Below, piece by piece: positions 1 through 7,230 of a stretch of DNA of 29,593 nt (positions within the stretch are counted from its first letter, which is position 1; the number at the start of each line of letters is the position of its first letter). The notes beneath the pieces are model-generated. The model was not told the origin of the DNA and searched no databases. It worked only from the letters and a program-made list of their open reading frames with translations. The stretch covers positions 1 to 29,593 of IMG/VR virus record IMGVR_UViG_3300021373_001372; one strand, 5' to 3'. Position numbers and translations under genes: made by a program. Source of the stretch: a virus.

Positions 1-1105
1 CATATGCTTCTGTTTTTCCAAGAGTGTGTATGTTTCTACACATAGCGTTCATGCTTATTTTCAATTCCTCGTTTTCATTTGCAGTAAGAGTAAGCGTATT
101 TACTCGTAGTCCTCTAGCAATACGAACAAAATTAGTGTCCTCATCAGCATCAGCAGTATTTGTTCTGTAAGGATTGCTAGATGGTAACTTAGAAAACGAC
201 TGTTCCAAAGCAAAAGAAGGTAGATTGTCTCCGTCTTCTTCACCAAAAGTATATGTTATTGCATTGATAATTGACCCATCGGTATGTAGAGCAGGGGCAG
301 TAATTACTTTCATATCGGTTTCGGAATCATGCCCTCTTACAACAGGAGGAACAATAATATTAGCAGTCCCTCCCTCGGTAAGAGTTCTATAATAAAAAGG
401 CCCACTATGTTCGGGAGTAACTTCAACAATAAATGAATTTGTTGAGGAAGCAATATAATGTGCCGGACTACCTGCTGAATCAGCACTGTAAGTAATAGTA
501 GAGCCATTAGCCGCCAAACCTTCATGGATATTTGTAACCTTTCCAAAGAAGTAATACAACCAAGCCGCATGATTAGCGACGACACCAATATCTGCCGCAC
601 CTGCTGTTTCAATTCCCTTGTATTGATAGGTGTAGTTTCTACTACCGCCAACAAATAGATTTTGTTGCTTAGTCTCTACTTCATTATCGGGGAATGTCAA
701 TGACTCAACAATGCCCAACCAATTATCAGCATTAAGTCTAGCAATAGTCGTTCCATCTGCCTTTGGCGCAGGGCAAGGTGCGCCATATCTCTTAAGTCTA
801 AAGAAATCAGCAGTAGCGTCAATCGTCCCTTGTATTTGATTAGAAAAAGTAATAGTATTATGGGCATTAGAAGTGACTCTATGTCTAGAAGTAAAGGTAG
901 CATTGTCGTAGTATTCAATAATACAACCCACATATAGGTTTTCGACTAGACGAAATCTGTCTGTAAAATTAGTATCAATAGTAACTGTGCTAAAACCCGC
1001 TACAGTATTATCAATAGTATTGCTATTCGATTCAATGTATAAATCAACTTCCGGTACAAATGTTACCGATGTTCCGCTTCCTAAAAATATGTTATTGTTT
1101 GTCAT
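1..1105 (-). CDS. Putative major tail (tube) protein, 3' end cut by window edge
   Basis: An open frame starts at ATG 1105 and runs without a stop to the left edge, giving about 368 codons, so the C-terminus is missing. The start is preceded by a good purine-rich site (GGGTGAGGG). The protein begins MTNNNIFLGSGTSVTF and is rich in Thr, Ser, Asn, Gly and aromatic residues with few charged runs, which suggests a mostly beta structure. It lies directly after the head-tail connector and the tail-terminator-like gene, where the tail-tube gene normally sits in siphoviruses and myoviruses. The assignment rests on position and composition; I recognise no diagnostic motif. A tail-fibre or other beta-rich virion protein is the alternative. 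Confidence 0.6.
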   Translation of the reverse strand, partial: MTNNNIFLGSGTSVTFVPEVDLYIESNSNTIDNTVAGFSTVTIDTNFTDRFRLVENLYVGCIIEYYDNATFTSRHRVTSNAHNTITFSNQIQGTIDATADFFRLKRYGAPCPAPKADGTTIARLNADNWLGIVESLTFPDNEVETKQQNLFVGGSRNYTYQYKGIETAGAADIGVVANHAAWLYYFFGKVTNIHEGLAANGSTITYSADSAGSPAHYIASSTNSFIVEVTPEHSGPFYYRTLTEGGTANIIVPPVVRGHDSETDMKVITAPALHTDGSIINAITYTFGEEDGDNLPSFALEQSFSKLPSSNPYRTNTADADEDTNFVRIARGLRVNTLTLTANENEELKISMNAMCRNIHTLGKTEAY

Positions 1106-1134
1106 GCTAAATCCCTCACCCTTTTACTTACTTA

Positions 1135-1656
1135 CTAGGGGATTGTTTGTGCGTATCGTTTTGCTTCTACATTTACTTTATATCCGAATAGTCTTTTATT
1201 ACGGTCATTTGCTTCACTTCTACTTCCTAAAAATAGTAAATTAAAACATGTACCGTCGCTCGCTTCATACCCCTTCCGCTTGCTCTCAATTGCGTGACGA
1301 ACTATCAAGTATAAAGCCCTTAGCCTATCTTTGCCAAAATTAGCATCTGTAGAACCAACCCCAACTGCTCTTTCATCGTGAATACATCTAATATGCAAAG
1401 TAAATGAATAAGTTTCGTTTCTTACATCATACAACATTGTTGGATAATCAACAGTATTACTGTCCTCAAATACGACAATAACATCTTTTGTAGACAAATC
1501 ATATCGAACTCCCTTGTTCTTTTCTAATGAACGAACATCAACAAAGTTTGGTTTTGCCACATGAGAAGAAGAGATGTCTCCCGAACTGACTAGTGAAGTG
1601 GCGGAAGTAGACCATTGATTATCCAACAAATCCAAAATTAACGCTACTTCATCCAT
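1135..1656 (-). CDS. Putative tail terminator / tail completion protein
   Basis: This 173-aa protein starts with MDEVALILDLLDNQW. It has a central alternating beta pattern (DVIVVFEDS, SFTLHIRCIH) and a helix rich in basic residues (RLRALYLIVRHAIESKRKG). The size, and the order connector, small protein, this gene, tail-tube candidate, match the tail terminator or completion proteins that cap the tail tube and join it to the head. Its start overlaps the end of the preceding 66-aa gene, and a GAGGAGATGA site lies upstream of the ATG. The call is from gene order and fold-like pattern, not from a signature motif. Confidence 0.5.
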   Translation of the reverse strand: MDEVALILDLLDNQWSTSATSLVSSGDISSSHVAKPNFVDVRSLEKNKGVRYDLSTKDVIVVFEDSNTVDYPTMLYDVRNETYSFTLHIRCIHDERAVGVGSTDANFGKDRLRALYLIVRHAIESKRKGYEASDGTCFNLLFLGSRSEANDRNKRLFGYKVNVEAKRYAQTIP

Positions 1657-1844
1657 GCAGTCATCTCCTCAATCATCATCTGTTCGTAATATTTAGCCAT
1701 GTCTTCTTCTATGTTTTTTATTAACTCTTCTTCGGAAAAAGAAACATCAATACCCAATATCTCCGAAACTCTTTGCATCTCTAAGTTTCTTTCAGTATGT
1801 TTATCAATAACATCTTGGAGTTTCTTCTTAGCATTTTCAAACAT
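1644..1844 (-). CDS. Small helical protein between connector and tail terminator
   Basis: This 66-aa protein, beginning MFENAKKKLQDVIDKHTERN, is almost entirely charged and helical, with a probable short coiled coil and a Met/Glu-rich C-terminus. It starts just beside the stop of the connector gene (spacing TGATATG) and its own end overlaps the next start, so it is translationally coupled on both sides. I do not recognise a family. In this position a small neck or adaptor accessory protein is plausible, but that is inference from gene order. Confidence 0.6.
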   Translation of the reverse strand: MFENAKKKLQDVIDKHTERNLEMQRVSEILGIDVSFSEEELIKNIEEDMAKYYEQMMIEEMTAWMK

Positions 1845-1845
1845 A

Positions 1846-2967
1846 TCAATCCAACATATAAACTAAATCTTTCTTACCATCAATAAGTTCCATTGCTTCT
1901 TTCTTAAGTATGTCATACTTTTCTTTAGTGCTAATATTTGCACCTGTTTCAGCAATTAAAATTGTTTGGTCGTCATGTCTAATTAGTTCAGCCGCTACTA
2001 ACTTAGTAGCCGCCTCATGAACTGTGGCAGGAACTCTACCATCTCCGGCGACATAGGACACAATAACTGAGTTTTTATTATGGTAAGGGTATTTCTTATT
2101 AAAAAATATTCTACCATCATCTCCTATCATCCAAAAATCTCCCAGTCTTTTCATGTCTTGCTTATCTGTGAAAACTGTGGCAACTGTATTTGAAGTAGTT
2201 CCCGATTTATCAGCAATAGTAATAGTACAATCCGAACCATCTTCACCCGCCAATAAACTAGAAATATTTACTTTAGTTCCGTCTTGTTCATCAACACTAG
2301 CATAAAAAAAGTCCGAGATGGCAATAGAAGAATCGGCCTCGGAGTTTTTAAATTTAGCAACAGTAGCACCTGTAAATTGAGAAGTTTTAGAAGGAAACTC
2401 TTCATTTATTAGATGACAGATTTCTTGAGCAGTAGTCTTAGCACCTAGAGAATTGTTGAAAGTGTTATTAGAACTAGTACCCGATTCACCAGTATAATAT
2501 AAAATCCAACTAGAACCACTATTAGGTAGTTGTAAAGTAATACTTCGCAGGTTGTTATAAGAAGAAGAATCCAAAGAAATACTCGCTTGTGCCGATGCTA
2601 ATTCTCTATAGGTGTTCCCTTCCCATACTTTTAGACTAACTATTTTACGAACCTTCATTTGAGATAGTTGAACAAAACCGACATATCCACCATAATAGGC
2701 ATGTATAGGATGCCTTGAAAACTCAAAGTCTTTAAACTCGTTTTTCCAAATAATAGGCCTATAAGAACGATTTATTTTCTCATCAATCATTCCCTCTATT
2801 CTTTTTATCACTGAGCCGACTTGAGCCGCCGAAGGGTAAGTTGATGAAGTAAAGGCAGGTACTTGTAATAAATCCGAGACTGCGCCTATATCTGTATAGA
2901 AGCCATATCCAGTAGTATAGTTTGGACTAATGGTAGTATAGTCACTAGGGGAGGATGCTACAGGCAT
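1846..2967 (-). CDS. Head-tail connector (gp6-like adaptor) with large internal beta insert
   Basis: This 373-aa protein. Its N-terminal part (about residues 25-110) has the layout of phage gp6-like head-tail connectors: a short helix ending in LLQV, a helix with IEGMIDEKINRSYRP, then an aromatic and basic strand region. The C-terminal part (about 305-373), with VPATVHEAATKLVAAELIRH, matches the helical end of the same family. Between them lie roughly 190 residues of Ser/Thr/Asn-rich, beta-like sequence, whereas typical family members are far shorter. Such adaptors form the dodecameric ring under the portal. The start (TAATG overlapping the previous stop) is preceded by GGGGATGA. The family call is moderately sure; the role of the insert is unknown. 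Confidence 0.65.
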   Translation of the reverse strand: MPVASSPSDYTTISPNYTTGYGFYTDIGAVSDLLQVPAFTSSTYPSAAQVGSVIKRIEGMIDEKINRSYRPIIWKNEFKDFEFSRHPIHAYYGGYVGFVQLSQMKVRKIVSLKVWEGNTYRELASAQASISLDSSSYNNLRSITLQLPNSGSSWILYYTGESGTSSNNTFNNSLGAKTTAQEICHLINEEFPSKTSQFTGATVAKFKNSEADSSIAISDFFYASVDEQDGTKVNISSLLAGEDGSDCTITIADKSGTTSNTVATVFTDKQDMKRLGDFWMIGDDGRIFFNKKYPYHNKNSVIVSYVAGDGRVPATVHEAATKLVAAELIRHDDQTILIAETGANISTKEKYDILKKEAMELIDGKKDLVYMLD

Positions 2968-4277
2968 TAAATGTCATCCCCCAAAGAATCTATTGCTCGC
3001 CTCAATCTGTTTTTTCTTCGATTTAGAGATATGAAAAACTCTTGTGCTTCCTGTTTAAGTTTACCATCATTAGAATAATAAAGCGTATTTCCTTTAGAAT
3101 CCTTTTTAGGATTTCCAAAAGTTAAGTGAGGTGGCAATGGATAGTTTATTGTTTGTATTCCTTCTTTTTGGCTTTTTTTACCGTACAATTTGGATGGACT
3201 GTCTTCACCCTTATCTCCTTCCAATAGTGGCTTATCTGTCAAATGTAGTTGTTTTTGTTCTATTTGTAGAACCGGCTCTATGATTGCAGTTGTATTAGAA
3301 GAAGGGCCTTCAATACTTTTAGCGTTCTTAGGTATCTCCAAAGTAAGGTTTTGAGCATTCAATATGTCTCCTAAAGAATCCCTATAGAGATTTATAAAAA
3401 ACAGTTTGACATCATTATCTGTTCCTATTTTTTCAGCAGTACCTTTTCCCCTTTGCCTTGGTAAGTTTCTTGGGTCATAGAATGATTTCATATCATTCAA
3501 GGCAGAAGTATTAGGAATATACCTTTTGTCACTATCTAAAATACTAGACCAACCTTTTTTGTTTTTTGCATCTAATATAAACAAATCCTCATCACCCCCC
3601 GTAGAAAACGAAGGTTCGCCATAAATATCATCAATTGTTATTTGACCCTTTCTAGTTTCTTTTTTAGACCCACCTAGCCTCAACATGGTAATTCCTGCCT
3701 CTTTTAATAATCCCATTTTAACATTTATTAGATTACACCTAATAACAATACTAGTATTTGTGTCTATAACTTCTATGTTGTCAGCAATACTTTTGAAAAG
3801 TTTCCGTTCCAAGTTGTTTTCTTCCCTATCATATAGTTCTTCAAACTCTTCCATATCAACTTCGGAGATTTTAGACTTCCCCGAAACACTTAATATTTCG
3901 GGAGATAGGTTTGAAAGACCCGAAAGTTCACTGATTAGTTGAGAGTTGTCTAATTCATCAATGGAGACATTAACCTTTTCTAAATCAATAATTTCTTTTT
4001 TACCCGCTTTGGGTAGTTGTAGGTTTTTCTTTTTAACATACATATTGCTAGAAACCAATTCCGATATTTTCATTTTTATTATTGCAAGAAACTTTTCATC
4101 TAATGCAGTATAAAATTCCTCTATATTTGTTTGCTCTATATCTGTCCTTCCGATAAGAGATACTAAGTTCCTTTCACCATCATAGTATTCTCCAAAAAGG
4201 TATTCAGCAATATATCTATCACCGACATTTTGAAAATTAATGGTATCATAACCACCAAGTCGTATTTCGATTGACAA
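2967..4277 (-). CDS. Unknown 436-aa protein in the head-tail joining region
   Basis: This protein begins MSIEIRLGGYDTINFQNVG and uses a TTG start at 4277. The choice is supported by GAGGTGAT about seven bases upstream, fused to the previous stop. The N-terminal third is helical and acidic. The middle has beta-like stretches (SIVIRCNLINVKMGLLKEAG). The last third is rich in Lys, Pro, Gly and Ser and ends in a basic helix (FFISLNRRKNRLRRAID). I recognise no domain. It sits between the GTPase/membrane cassette and the connector and overlaps the connector start by one base, so a neck or head-completion role is possible, but this is only inferred from position. Confidence 0.6.
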   Translation of the reverse strand: MSIEIRLGGYDTINFQNVGDRYIAEYLFGEYYDGERNLVSLIGRTDIEQTNIEEFYTALDEKFLAIIKMKISELVSSNMYVKKKNLQLPKAGKKEIIDLEKVNVSIDELDNSQLISELSGLSNLSPEILSVSGKSKISEVDMEEFEELYDREENNLERKLFKSIADNIEVIDTNTSIVIRCNLINVKMGLLKEAGITMLRLGGSKKETRKGQITIDDIYGEPSFSTGGDEDLFILDAKNKKGWSSILDSDKRYIPNTSALNDMKSFYDPRNLPRQRGKGTAEKIGTDNDVKLFFINLYRDSLGDILNAQNLTLEIPKNAKSIEGPSSNTTAIIEPVLQIEQKQLHLTDKPLLEGDKGEDSPSKLYGKKSQKEGIQTINYPLPPHLTFGNPKKDSKGNTLYYSNDGKLKQEAQEFFISLNRRKNRLRRAIDSLGDDI

Positions 4278-4288
4278 TGTGAATCACC

Positions 4289-4939
4289 TCACATTAACCA
4301 TTTGCCCCAAGCCGCTAATTTCTGTGCTTTTTGAGCCAAGTGTAGTCCACTTTGCGGAGGTTCATATGTCATTTGTCCTGTTTGTTGGTCTATCCAATAT
4401 GGCCTACCGTAATTGTCTTGACCACTAGGAGGTATAGGATAGCCACTATTGTTATTCATGGCTAGACCTGTTGCGCCATATGCCCCTCCTTGTTGAATTG
4501 CTTGACCCTGCATTGGCATTTGTCCCGTTGCTTGCGGTGAACTAAAGCCTTGAGATTCCAAATATTGTTGTTTCGCCATTTTTCTTTGGGCAATAACTTC
4601 TGTATTTATTGCGGCGTTGAGGATATTAGTCATGTCGGAATTTATGTTTTCTTGAGTAATAGTGTTTAATGAGTTTTTACAGTCGCCACTTATTTTTATG
4701 TTTCCGGTAGTAGAGTCTTGAACGAACTCCAAATTAGAAAGCATTCTACTTACTACTCTTTCAGTGACATCTTCCATTAGTTTTTCCATCGTTGAAAGGA
4801 ATTGTTCGCCATGATATTGAAAGAACTCCTCTACATGGTTTTCTTGTAGAGATAAAAGGTTGTTCATTGACTTGAACTGTTGGTCGTTTTGTGCCTGTAC
4901 TGCACCCATAACTGCTTTATTGCTTGTCCCAAATACCAT
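4289..4939 (-). CDS. Unknown protein with Gln/Gly-rich linker and WW-like C-terminal motif
   Basis: This 216-aa protein. Residues 1-125 are helical with coiled-coil character (SMNNLLSLQENHVEEFFQY). Residues 125-172 form a Gln/Gly/Pro/Met-rich flexible linker. Residues 173-195 contain GRPYWID-QQTG-QMTYEPP, which resembles the second and third strands of a WW domain (Y181, W182, D184, T187, Y192, P194/P195), although the first conserved Trp of WW domains is absent. It ends in a short Trp-containing helix. A GGAGAATGATATT ribosome site precedes the ATG. The gene closes the cassette holding the small GTPase. No family is recognised and the WW comparison is by eye. Confidence 0.6.
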   Translation of the reverse strand: MVFGTSNKAVMGAVQAQNDQQFKSMNNLLSLQENHVEEFFQYHGEQFLSTMEKLMEDVTERVVSRMLSNLEFVQDSTTGNIKISGDCKNSLNTITQENINSDMTNILNAAINTEVIAQRKMAKQQYLESQGFSSPQATGQMPMQGQAIQQGGAYGATGLAMNNNSGYPIPPSGQDNYGRPYWIDQQTGQMTYEPPQSGLHLAQKAQKLAAWGKWLM

Positions 4940-4943
4940 AATA

Positions 4944-5570
4944 TCATTCTCCTTTTTCTATTAATGTGTTCATTCGTTCACTAGCCAACCTTATTTCTGT
5001 AGATAGTCTTACTACTTCTTCGATTGTGGATTCTTCCCCTTTTACATTAGGCGGTTTAATTTGCCATCCCACTCCAATAAGTGAAACTACATCAGCCTTT
5101 GATAGAGTGGTAAGCGCACCCTTAGATAAAACTTGGGGCATTCTTGGCTTAGGAATAAATGCTTTAAAGTCTAATCCATGTTCGTCAGCGAGTATTTGTT
5201 GTTGTAGCATTTCTAATTGTTTATGATGAGTTGCATGTTTAGGGCAGTATGTCCCTCTCATTGGCCTACCTTTAGTAACATGGCTTAGAGGAATTGGTGG
5301 CCTCATGTAGTCGCCGTTTTCCCAAATGTGGTGCATACCACATACAATACACCTGTCTTTTAGATTGAATTTCCAACCGTATTTAATAAAAAGAAACTTT
5401 TTCTTTTCAGCCATTAAAACCTTAGACAATTCCTTGAGTTTTTTCTTTGGTTTAATCTCTCTAAAAGTGTATTCGTCTATTGGCCCTGCGGCTCTAGCCT
5501 GTGCTAATGGTGGTAAAAAAGCCACCCCAACAGATGAGTTTGCTCCTATTAGTGTCGGTTGTTGAAACAT
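4944..5570 (-). CDS. Putative zinc-binding protein next to the GTPase
   Basis: This 208-aa protein, beginning MFQQPTLIGANSSVGVAF. The central region carries potential zinc ligands: C74-x2-C77-x2-H80-H81, followed 30 residues later by C109-x2-H112 and H115/H116. Flanking it are a Lys-rich helix (residues 40-60) and a helical C-terminus (180-208). It starts three bases after the GTPase stop, with GGAGTATTAAAT as the ribosome site, so the two are almost certainly co-expressed. The zinc site is visible; the function is not. It could be a partner or scaffold of the GTPase, or an independent virion component. Confidence 0.65.
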   Translation of the reverse strand: MFQQPTLIGANSSVGVAFLPPLAQARAAGPIDEYTFREIKPKKKLKELSKVLMAEKKKFLFIKYGWKFNLKDRCIVCGMHHIWENGDYMRPPIPLSHVTKGRPMRGTYCPKHATHHKQLEMLQQQILADEHGLDFKAFIPKPRMPQVLSKGALTTLSKADVVSLIGVGWQIKPPNVKGEESTIEEVVRLSTEIRLASERMNTLIEKGE

Positions 5571-5572
5571 AT

Positions 5573-6235
5573 TTAATACTCCTTAATCATCGTCATTACG
5601 CCTTTATAGACCATTTCCGGTTGAGATTTAGCCGACACAATGTATTTGAAAGTTGGTATTCCTTTATCATTTAGTCTTTGCATACCGTATTTGAAGGGTT
5701 CATAGATTGAATGTTTTGTCAAGTCGTCGCCTTCCTTGTATTTTTCACCCCAAATATCAAACTTATTAGCCCAAATACTAATCGCTAATGGATATTCGGA
5801 GTTCTTCTTTTTCTTACCATCATCCCATCTATCATTGCAAACGCAATCTACTAGATACTTCCATGCTAATTGATGGTCTAAATTAGCAGGGGAATCTAAA
5901 TGTCTATGGTCTATTACAAAAATAATATATTTTACTTTTCTAATTCTAATGTCTTTCATCCATTCCTTCCAATAGATTGCCTCTCCTCCAATATCAGCAG
6001 TCTTAAGTGTATGAGTTTCACCGTCTAGTTTCACTGTCTTTCTAGTGGCTCTTTCTTTACCAACAGTTCTTTGTTTTATTTCGGGAACTTCTCCCTTGGT
6101 TCTAAGTTGATGATGTAAAGTTGTTTTACCGACCATAGTTGCGCCATAAATACCAAAATTAATAGCATGTATTCTTTTGTAAAATGCAACAGTGGCTTCA
6201 ATAACAACGACTGCGAAACCTGCTAGAACAGACAA
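5573..6235 (-). CDS. Arf/Ras-like small GTPase with hydrophobic N-terminal segment
   Basis: This 220-aa protein contains all five G motifs of a Ras-superfamily GTPase in order: G1 GATMVGKT (31-38), a candidate G2 Thr near 57, G3 DIGGE (81-85), G4 NKFD (157-160) and G5 SAK (200-202). The G3 form D-x-G-G resembles Arf and SR-beta types, with Glu where Arf has the catalytic Gln. Residues 1-18 are hydrophobic and may anchor it in a membrane. The start is TTG at 6235, abutting the previous TGA, with no ATG in a suitable place. It lies between two membrane proteins and a zinc-binding protein inside the virion gene cluster. GTP binding is well supported; the role in infection is unknown. Confidence 0.85.
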   Translation of the reverse strand: MSVLAGFAVVVIEATVAFYKRIHAINFGIYGATMVGKTTLHHQLRTKGEVPEIKQRTVGKERATRKTVKLDGETHTLKTADIGGEAIYWKEWMKDIRIRKVKYIIFVIDHRHLDSPANLDHQLAWKYLVDCVCNDRWDDGKKKKNSEYPLAISIWANKFDIWGEKYKEGDDLTKHSIYEPFKYGMQRLNDKGIPTFKYIVSAKSQPEMVYKGVMTMIKEY

Positions 6236-6457
6236 TCAATGACCCCCAAATATGGACTTAACCCCTTCAATCATCCACCCCATAATATTAATGTCGAAAA
6301 CACCCATTATGTTACCTATAAGGAACATGGATAATGTAGCACAAGAACCCCAAAACCATGCTCGCATTTTCATAAAAAACATGTCGGCGGAATGCGCCCT
6401 TGATTGGTTATATGCGTAGTCGGAATCGGAAAATCCCATTATGTCTCCTAAGACCAT
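6236..6457 (-). CDS. Small single-pass membrane protein
   Basis: This 73-aa protein has one clear membrane segment at about residues 33-54 (WFWGSCATLSMFLIGNIMGVF), preceded by a polar, aromatic N-terminus with Asp/Ser/Tyr and followed by a second weaker hydrophobic stretch ending in IFGGH. The start at 6457 has a strong GAGGTGG site fused to the previous stop. An internal ATG at 6439 also has GGAGAC upstream and would give 67 aa. It immediately precedes the GTPase (its TGA touches the GTPase TTG), which suggests that the two proteins work together at a membrane. No family is recognised. Confidence 0.65.
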   Translation of the reverse strand: MVLGDIMGFSDSDYAYNQSRAHSADMFFMKMRAWFWGSCATLSMFLIGNIMGVFDINIMGWMIEGVKSIFGGH

Positions 6458-6466
6458 TTAACCACC

Positions 6467-6829
6467 TCATTGAAGAGTGGCTAAGAAGTCAGCACTTACA
6501 GTATCGTTATCGTAAGAAGTGGCTAAAGGTATTCTTGTAGTTTGATTTTCTTTTTGAAAGTTTTTAAGTGATTCCTGCATCTTGTTTCTTTGTTGTTCGT
6601 CTTTAGCAATTCTTTCCCAGTATGACTTGATTCTTCTATCCAGTAGCCACATTTCTATTTTGTCATTTAGGGCCAAATCGAATAGTGCTTTCATAACCAT
6701 AACTGCACCAACAGTAATCAAACCAAATAATATTCCGTGCATTAGGATAGTATAAGGAAAGTTCAATCCGAACTTTGCATAAGCCCAAACATTAGCACCG
6801 CTAATTGTACCAACAAAAAGAATAGTCAT
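6467..6829 (-). CDS. Two-pass membrane protein with cytosolic helical tail
   Basis: From ATG 6829 this is 120 aa: a first membrane segment at residues 1-21, a second at about 24-52 (ILMHGILFGLITVGAVMVMK), then a charged helical tail (IKSYWERIAKDEQQRNKM) that may form a coiled coil. AAGGTTGATA precedes this ATG. The frame stays open upstream, and a perfect GAGGTGG site fused to the previous stop sits five bases before in-frame ATT codons, so a longer form from a non-standard start near 6862 is possible. With the 73-aa membrane protein and the GTPase it forms a tight three-gene membrane group. No family is recognised. Confidence 0.6.
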   Translation of the reverse strand: MTILFVGTISGANVWAYAKFGLNFPYTILMHGILFGLITVGAVMVMKALFDLALNDKIEMWLLDRRIKSYWERIAKDEQQRNKMQESLKNFQKENQTTRIPLATSYDNDTVSADFLATLQ

Positions 6830-6867
6830 TATCAACCTTGTATCGTGATTAAGAGCAGGAATAATAA

Positions 6868-6874
6868 CCACCTC
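6868..6874 (-). promoter_or_regulatory. Strong ribosome site without a standard start codon
   Basis: The sequence GAGGTGG is fused to the TGA of the 99-aa gene exactly as at neighbouring junctions. At the expected spacing the downstream frame reads ATT ATT rather than ATG, TTG or GTG; the first ATG is 33-39 bases further on at 6829. Either translation starts at AUU or the site works by re-initiation. Confidence 0.45.
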
Positions 6875-7172
6875 AATTGAACTCAACTGATACATGGGCC
6901 GTTGAAGACCCTGCTTCTGCAACTTCTAGAAACAGTCCACCTGTTGCTAGAACACCGTGCATATCGTATTCTATGTTGTATTGACCTGTAGTTGTATTGT
7001 GTATTCTAGCCAATTCTGTTCCGGTATTATCAGTTCCATCGAATACCTTGATTGTAACTGCCGCATTACTAACAACAACAATATTAGCATGAATGCTCTT
7101 AAGTCTACATTGAGTCCTAGAAACAATTGCGCTAGCACCTAATACTCCACTACTTCTGCTTGCATCTGCCAT
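6873..7172 (-). CDS. Small beta-rich virion protein (decoration/spike candidate)
   Basis: This 99-aa protein, beginning MADASRSSGVLGASAIVSR, shows regular alternation of strands (ANIVVVSNAAVTIKVFDGTD, GLFLEVAEAGSSTAHVSVEF) typical of a small beta-sandwich. Proteins with the pattern VFDGT...GTELA...GL.LEV are common near capsid genes of marine phages, where they are thought to be minor capsid or decoration proteins; that memory is not verified here. The start at 7172 follows a clean GGTGATTAT site. Its stop is fused to the ribosome site of the next gene. It lies behind the capsid and decoration genes and just before the membrane/GTPase cassette. Confidence 0.6.
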   Translation of the reverse strand: MADASRSSGVLGASAIVSRTQCRLKSIHANIVVVSNAAVTIKVFDGTDNTGTELARIHNTTTGQYNIEYDMHGVLATGGLFLEVAEAGSSTAHVSVEFN

Positions 7173-7194
7173 ATAATCACCTTTCTATCTAGTG

Positions 7195-7230
7195 GTAATT
7201 ACAACTTCTTAATGAAGGTTGCGTAATTAC
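7195..7230 (-). other. Inverted repeat (hairpin) across a stop codon
   Basis: The arms are GTAATTAC at 7195-7202 and again at 7223-7230 (self-complementary, so they pair), extended by AACTTC (7203-7208) against GAAGGTTGC (7214-7222) with small bulges, and a five-base loop TTAAT. The 3' arm on the plus strand covers the TAA stop of the 136-aa gene. The structure could slow ribosomes, mark RNA processing or tune expression between the 136-aa and 99-aa genes. No U-run follows, so a simple terminator is unlikely. Confidence 0.45.

Noticed and set aside
174-392. Plus-strand open frame of 72 codons, and similar plus-strand frames across the window
   Set aside because: They lie inside minus-strand genes with better starts, ribosome sites and recognisable products. 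Their composition (Ser/Leu/Phe-rich) is what antisense frames of Lys/Glu-rich genes give.
337-933. Two minus-strand frames (105 and 78 codons) rich in Leu
   Set aside because: They are out-of-frame shadows of the tail-tube candidate, whose open frame runs without a stop from 1105 to the edge.
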